64,000 bases of DNA, taken from a virus. The notes beneath the pieces were generated by a model. That model saw nothing but the letters and a program-made list of their open reading frames with translations, was not told where the DNA came from and did not search any database. The stretch's first letter is position 1, and each line of letters begins with the position of its first letter. Where the stretch lies: positions 1 through 64,000 of IMG/VR virus record IMGVR_UViG_3300009181_000043. One strand, given 5' to 3'. The translations under genes and the position numbers were made by a program. This document shows, piece after piece, positions 60,694-64,000 of this stretch.

Positions 60694-62439
60694 ATGGATA
60701 TTAAAGGTCTATTGACTAACAATATGAATCCACAGGCTAAGCTGATGGCTGAAACCCGTGGTCTACAAGGCAAGTGGGAAAAGACAGGTCTGCTCGAAGG
60801 CACCAAGGGTGTTGAGAAGGCACACATGTCCATCCTCTTGGAAAATCAAGCAAAGCAATTGCTCGACGAAGCAACCACGACTGGTACTAGTACCAGTTCT
60901 GAACAATGGGCTGGCGTAGCTCTTCCATTGGTTCGCCGTGTGTTTGCGGAGATCGCTGCTAAGGAGTTCGTCAGTGTTCAACCAATGAACCTCCCAAGCG
61001 GTCTGATCTTCTATCTCGACTTCAAGTATGGTTCTGGTAACCACTTGGGTCACACCGCTGGCGAAAGCCTTTTTGGTGGTAACAATAAGAAGCTAGGTTC
61101 AACCGACGCAGCAGTGAATGGTTTGTACGGTCAAGGTCGCTATGCGTACTCTGAGCGTACCGTAACTAGCTCTGCATTCAGTGCTGGTTATGCAACCGTT
61201 ACAACCGCAAGTTGGAACGATTTGCAATTCGATTCAGCGTTTAGCTCATCAGTCAATAGTACCGGAAAAGTTGTTGGTACCTACAAGATCACATTCAACA
61301 TCGACGACAACACTCAATCAAACACCGCCGCCGCCACTGGTTACGCATGGAATGTTGATTTGAATGCTGTTCGTTCATTCCAGGCTTCATTGGCCAATAC
61401 CGGATTGACCATGTTGAATACATATGCAACCGCAACCAACACTGGTAGCATTGCAAATCCATACTACCAAATCAACTTGTTCACCACGCAGGCCGCTGGA
61501 GTCTTAGTGGCGTCACCAAGTACATTGCGCTTGAATTACACGCTTCAACCTACGGATAATCTTCGTGGTGACTTTGAAGCTGGTAAGACAGCCGGTGAAG
61601 GTTCTGGCAACAGTTCCGCAACCGCAACACAATCAATTGATACCGACATTGGTATTCCTGAAGTCAACCTTGAGTTGAAGAGCGAACCAATCGTTGCTAA
61701 GACTCGTAAGTTGAAGGCAGTCTGGACACCAGAATTGGCACAAGACTTGAATGCATACCACTCAATCGATGCAGAAGCAGAATTGACTGCGTTGTTGAGC
61801 GAGTATGTGTCAATGGAAATCGACTTGGAAATCCTCGACATGTTAAACGAGTCTGTGACCGGTACAACAACCGAGGCATGGAGTGCTCAAATCGGTACCG
61901 AGTTCACCAAGAGTCTGAACAATCAAACTGATGTTGCTACGTTCACCCGTGTGACGAACGCATCAGCAAACCGTACCGCATACGTCAAGTCAACCTGGTT
62001 CCAAACCCTTGGTAACAAGATCCAAAAGGTCAGTAACAAGATTCACCAGTTGACATTGCGTGGTGGTGCTAACTTCTTGGTGTGCTCACCAGATGTTGCA
62101 ACTATTCTGGAGTCAATCCCAGGGTACGTTGTCAGCACTGATGGTGACCAAGCTAAGTTCGCAATGGGTGTGAGTCGTGTTGGTAGCTTCGCAAGTCGCT
62201 TCCAAGTCTACAAGAACCCATACATGACCGATAACGTCATTCTGCTTGGTTTCCGTGGAAGCAACTTCCTCGAAACCGGTGCTGTGTACGCTCCATACAT
62301 CCCACTCATCCAGACCCCATTGGTCTATGATCCAGTGAACTTCACCCCACGTCGTGGTGTGATGACCCGCTACGCTAAGAAGGTAGTCCGTCCGGAGTTC
62401 TACGGTAAAGTCTTGATCGCCGATCTCGACACCGTATAA
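60694..62439 (+). CDS. 23: Major capsid protein (gp23)
   Basis: A 581-residue protein (T4 gp23 is 521). GLLEGTKGVEKAHMSILLENQAKQLLDEA, QWAGVALPLVRRVFAEIAAKEFVSVQPMNLPSGLIFYLDF, the VWTPELAQDLNAYHSIDAEAELTALLSEY segment and NFLVCSPDVATILE are typical of gp23-like HK97-fold capsids. A Shine-Dalgarno AGGAA lies in the leader and a strong terminator follows. The N-terminal part would be cut off by gp21 during maturation. Confidence 0.95.
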   Translation: MDIKGLLTNNMNPQAKLMAETRGLQGKWEKTGLLEGTKGVEKAHMSILLENQAKQLLDEATTTGTSTSSEQWAGVALPLVRRVFAEIAAKEFVSVQPMNLPSGLIFYLDFKYGSGNHLGHTAGESLFGGNNKKLGSTDAAVNGLYGQGRYAYSERTVTSSAFSAGYATVTTASWNDLQFDSAFSSSVNSTGKVVGTYKITFNIDDNTQSNTAAATGYAWNVDLNAVRSFQASLANTGLTMLNTYATATNTGSIANPYYQINLFTTQAAGVLVASPSTLRLNYTLQPTDNLRGDFEAGKTAGEGSGNSSATATQSIDTDIGIPEVNLELKSEPIVAKTRKLKAVWTPELAQDLNAYHSIDAEAELTALLSEYVSMEIDLEILDMLNESVTGTTTEAWSAQIGTEFTKSLNNQTDVATFTRVTNASANRTAYVKSTWFQTLGNKIQKVSNKIHQLTLRGGANFLVCSPDVATILESIPGYVVSTDGDQAKFAMGVSRVGSFASRFQVYKNPYMTDNVILLGFRGSNFLETGAVYAPYIPLIQTPLVYDPVNFTPRRGVMTRYAKKVVRPEFYGKVLIADLDTV

Positions 62440-62464
62440 TTTGGATTAGTCTAAATTAGACAAC

Positions 62465-62500
62465 AAACCCACCAGTCGAAAGGCTGGTGGGTTTTTTATT
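62465..62500 (+). terminator. Rho-independent terminator after capsid
   Basis: Perfect 11-bp stem AAACCCACCAG/CTGGTGGGTTT (62465-62475/62484-62494), loop TCGAAAGG, followed by TTTATTTT. It separates the head operon from the convergent minus-strand gene. Confidence 0.93.
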
Positions 62501-63277
62501 TTAGAAGAACGACGTTGAAGTTTCAACATTGTGTTCTGTAACAACTTCCTTGAATATGGTTCCTTTGATGTATGGCAACACTTTGTGTTTCAATGATTTC
62601 ACAAGCTTTTTATTTTCAATCTTGCCACAAATGAACTTAACGTAACGATGTTTACCACTTTCACGTTTGCGCCAAAAGGTTTTGCCTATACGTTCTTTTA
62701 GTTTATCGACGTTGTGTGTTTTCCATCGGCTATACACACTGCGACTGTGAATCCAGTTATAGTTTGGTGGGCCTTCGAGACTAACGCTGTAATTGGGCAT
62801 CAATGCTATATCAACGTAATTGTCACCTTGATACATAAACCCAGTGGCTTGGTAAATTGTACCACGATGTCCTTCTTCGCTATCGGCATACGTCAGAATA
62901 CATTTGACTTTTGGATAATCCTTGTTGAGCAGCCGAAAGCTTTCGGCCAATGCATAACTTTCTATGTTTTTACCATACCCGTCAGCAATCCAAAGTCTGG
63001 TCAATTCAAACACATGGTCATTGGTCAATAATTCACTGATGCTTTTACTTGCACAGCGACCCACTGCGTTACCATATACCAATACACCTATGAGTTTGTT
63101 GTTGAATCCACCAAAGAATGTGCTTTCTATATAGTCTTTATAATATACACCATACGCCACTGTGCAACTTGTCCACTTGTGGCTATAATGATTTTTTTCA
63201 ATCATTGTACGTGCGACCGATTTGTTTATCGGTTGTAGATGTATCAACGAAGTATCACAATATTGTGCATCACTCAT
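62501..63277 (-). CDS. Mom-like DNA modification protein
   Basis: A 258-residue protein of the Mom/GNAT-like family. IEKNHYSHKWTSCTVAYGVY, LIGVLVYGNAVGRCASK, FELTRLWIADGYGKNIESYALAESFRLL, KCILTYADSEEGHRGTIYQATGFMYQG and a basic C-terminal region match phage Mu Mom and relatives in order. In Mu this enzyme modifies adenine, protecting DNA from many restriction enzymes. It is transcribed convergent to the capsid gene from its own sigma70-like promoter (63284-63311), ending 6 nt before the start codon. Confidence 0.82.
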   Translation of the reverse strand: MSDAQYCDTSLIHLQPINKSVARTMIEKNHYSHKWTSCTVAYGVYYKDYIESTFFGGFNNKLIGVLVYGNAVGRCASKSISELLTNDHVFELTRLWIADGYGKNIESYALAESFRLLNKDYPKVKCILTYADSEEGHRGTIYQATGFMYQGDNYVDIALMPNYSVSLEGPPNYNWIHSRSVYSRWKTHNVDKLKERIGKTFWRKRESGKHRYVKFICGKIENKKLVKSLKHKVLPYIKGTIFKEVVTEHNVETSTSFF

Positions 63278-63283
63278 ACCATT

Positions 63284-63311
63284 ATTGTATGGTGGTATTT
63301 AACAAAGTCAA
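63284..63311 (-). promoter_or_regulatory. Sigma70-like promoter, minus strand
   Basis: Minus-strand TTGACT (63311-63306), a 16-nt spacer and TACAAT (63289-63284) end 6 nt before the ATG at 63277. Same TTGACT-N16-TAnnnT layout as at 2384-2411 on the plus strand. Confidence 0.6.
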
Positions 63312-63315
63312 TTAT

Positions 63316-64000
63316 TTATTTCTTCCAACGCAACATCTTTTTGAGTTCTTTAATCAAATCCTTATCAGATTGATCTAGTTCTTTATCAAAATGTTGCAAC
63401 AAATCATCGATGGTAATTGATTTATCATCCTTGGCCATAGTCTGAATTTCTTCGATGTTGTCGATGAGTTTTGACAGTGTGGTTTTGTATTTTTCCAATT
63501 CTACAGACGGTGAAAACCCACTAAAGTTAAGTGATTTTGGAGCAACGCCTTTAATTATATTTACGACGATGGCACCAACAATATTGAATACCGAGAACAC
63601 CGCAGCGGCGATTGGGTTGGTAGCAGCAAGCAAGCGTAGTACCAAAAAGATTACTCCAAATATTAAAATACCAACAATACAGCTTGTTACAAATCGTTTG
63701 ATACCATAAAATACAGCACCCAACCCAAAATATTTGTTAACGTTATCGATGATCACTTTATTATCATCTGCGGATTCTGCTTGCTTTTTTGCGGTAGTGG
63801 CGAGTTCACCAATCTTCTTGTTTAGATTGACATCCAAATCATCACTCTTTTTTTGCACAGATAAAATTTCAGCATCTTTTTGTTGCAGCAGTTTAGTACC
63901 ACGTTCACGTTCTTTTGCTATTTCACTGTTCAACAGATCCACCATTGATTTAATTTTTGCCAATTCATCTACCTTTGGCGAGCCAGCAATACTGATTACT
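63316..64000 (-). CDS. Membrane coiled-coil protein, 5' end outside window
   Basis: The reading frame stays open to the window edge, so the start lies beyond 64000. A start at TTG 63963 would be arbitrary. The visible 228 residues are a charged helical N-terminal region (VDLLNSEIAKERERGTKLLQQKDAEILSVQ), two hydrophobic segments (SCIVGILIFGVIFLVLRLLAA; AVFSVFNIVGAIVVNII) and a helical, charged end. It may be a membrane-anchored helical protein similar in plan to those at 9617 and 10932. Function unknown. Confidence 0.7.
   Translation of the reverse strand, partial: VISIAGSPKVDELAKIKSMVDLLNSEIAKERERGTKLLQQKDAEILSVQKKSDDLDVNLNKKIGELATTAKKQAESADDNKVIIDNVNKYFGLGAVFYGIKRFVTSCIVGILIFGVIFLVLRLLAATNPIAAAVFSVFNIVGAIVVNIIKGVAPKSLNFSGFSPSVELEKYKTTLSKLIDNIEEIQTMAKDDKSITIDDLLQHFDKELDQSDKDLIKELKKMLRWKK

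Overview
The window is a late-gene block from a large T4-like (Straboviridae-related, contractile-tail) bacteriophage, apparently one from an uncultured lineage. The evidence is the set of T4-type morphogenesis genes: gp25 and gp6 baseplate wedge, tail sheath, large terminase (gp17), portal (gp20), prohead protease (gp21), scaffold (gp22), major capsid protein (gp23) and a late sigma factor (gp55-like). A fused Mre11/Rad50 (gp47/gp46) protein, a primase and a RuvC-like nuclease accompany them. The sequence is moderately AT-rich. No integrase, repressor or CRISPR array is visible. The host cannot be named. Most genes lack a Shine-Dalgarno sequence, and only the sheath, the homing endonuclease, the scaffold and the capsid gene have a clear AGGA-type site.

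Layout. 1-1190: gene-poor RNA region with several small hairpins, a short secreted ORF, an atypical tRNA(CAU) and a complete phage tmRNA with its own terminator. 1.2-4.4 kb: small hypothetical genes (one DUF5872-like, one ADP-ribosyltransferase-like) and phoH. 4.5-9.6 kb: three adhesin/tail-fibre genes, one with an S74 chaperone and one ending in a Hint (intein-like) domain. 9.6-12.4 kb: two membrane coiled-coil proteins and the late sigma factor. 12.5-29.7 kb: baseplate and tail-tip genes, ending in a protein with a long Thr/Pro/Ser repeat stalk. 29.7-36.6 kb: a four-gene glycosylation cassette. 36.6-39.5 kb: a beta-propeller-like adhesin with a dockerin-like calcium site, and a small structural protein. 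39.5-44.2 kb: recombination/replication island (RuvC-like, primase, SbcD-SbcC fusion). 44.4-62.4 kb: very large sheath, homing endonuclease, ligase-fold protein, zinc-ribbon protein, terminase, portal, prohead core genes, protease, scaffold and capsid. 58.4-59.4 and 62.5-64.0 kb: minus-strand genes, including a Mom-like DNA-modification gene.

How it fits together. A gp55-type sigma factor would drive the late genes. The sequence offers a matching signal: the octamer TATTTAT(A/T), the reverse complement of the T4 late promoter TATAAATA, recurs 3-6 nt upstream of many start codons on both strands. Separate sigma70-like promoters (TTGAC-N16-TAnnnT) also end 6-8 nt before start codons. Both patterns suggest leaderless or nearly leaderless mRNAs, which fits the scarcity of Shine-Dalgarno sites. 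The phage also brings a tmRNA for ribosome rescue, a glycosylation set probably acting on virion or cell-surface glycans, and a Mom-like enzyme probably protecting DNA from restriction. T4-like neck and tail-tube genes were not recognised in the window.
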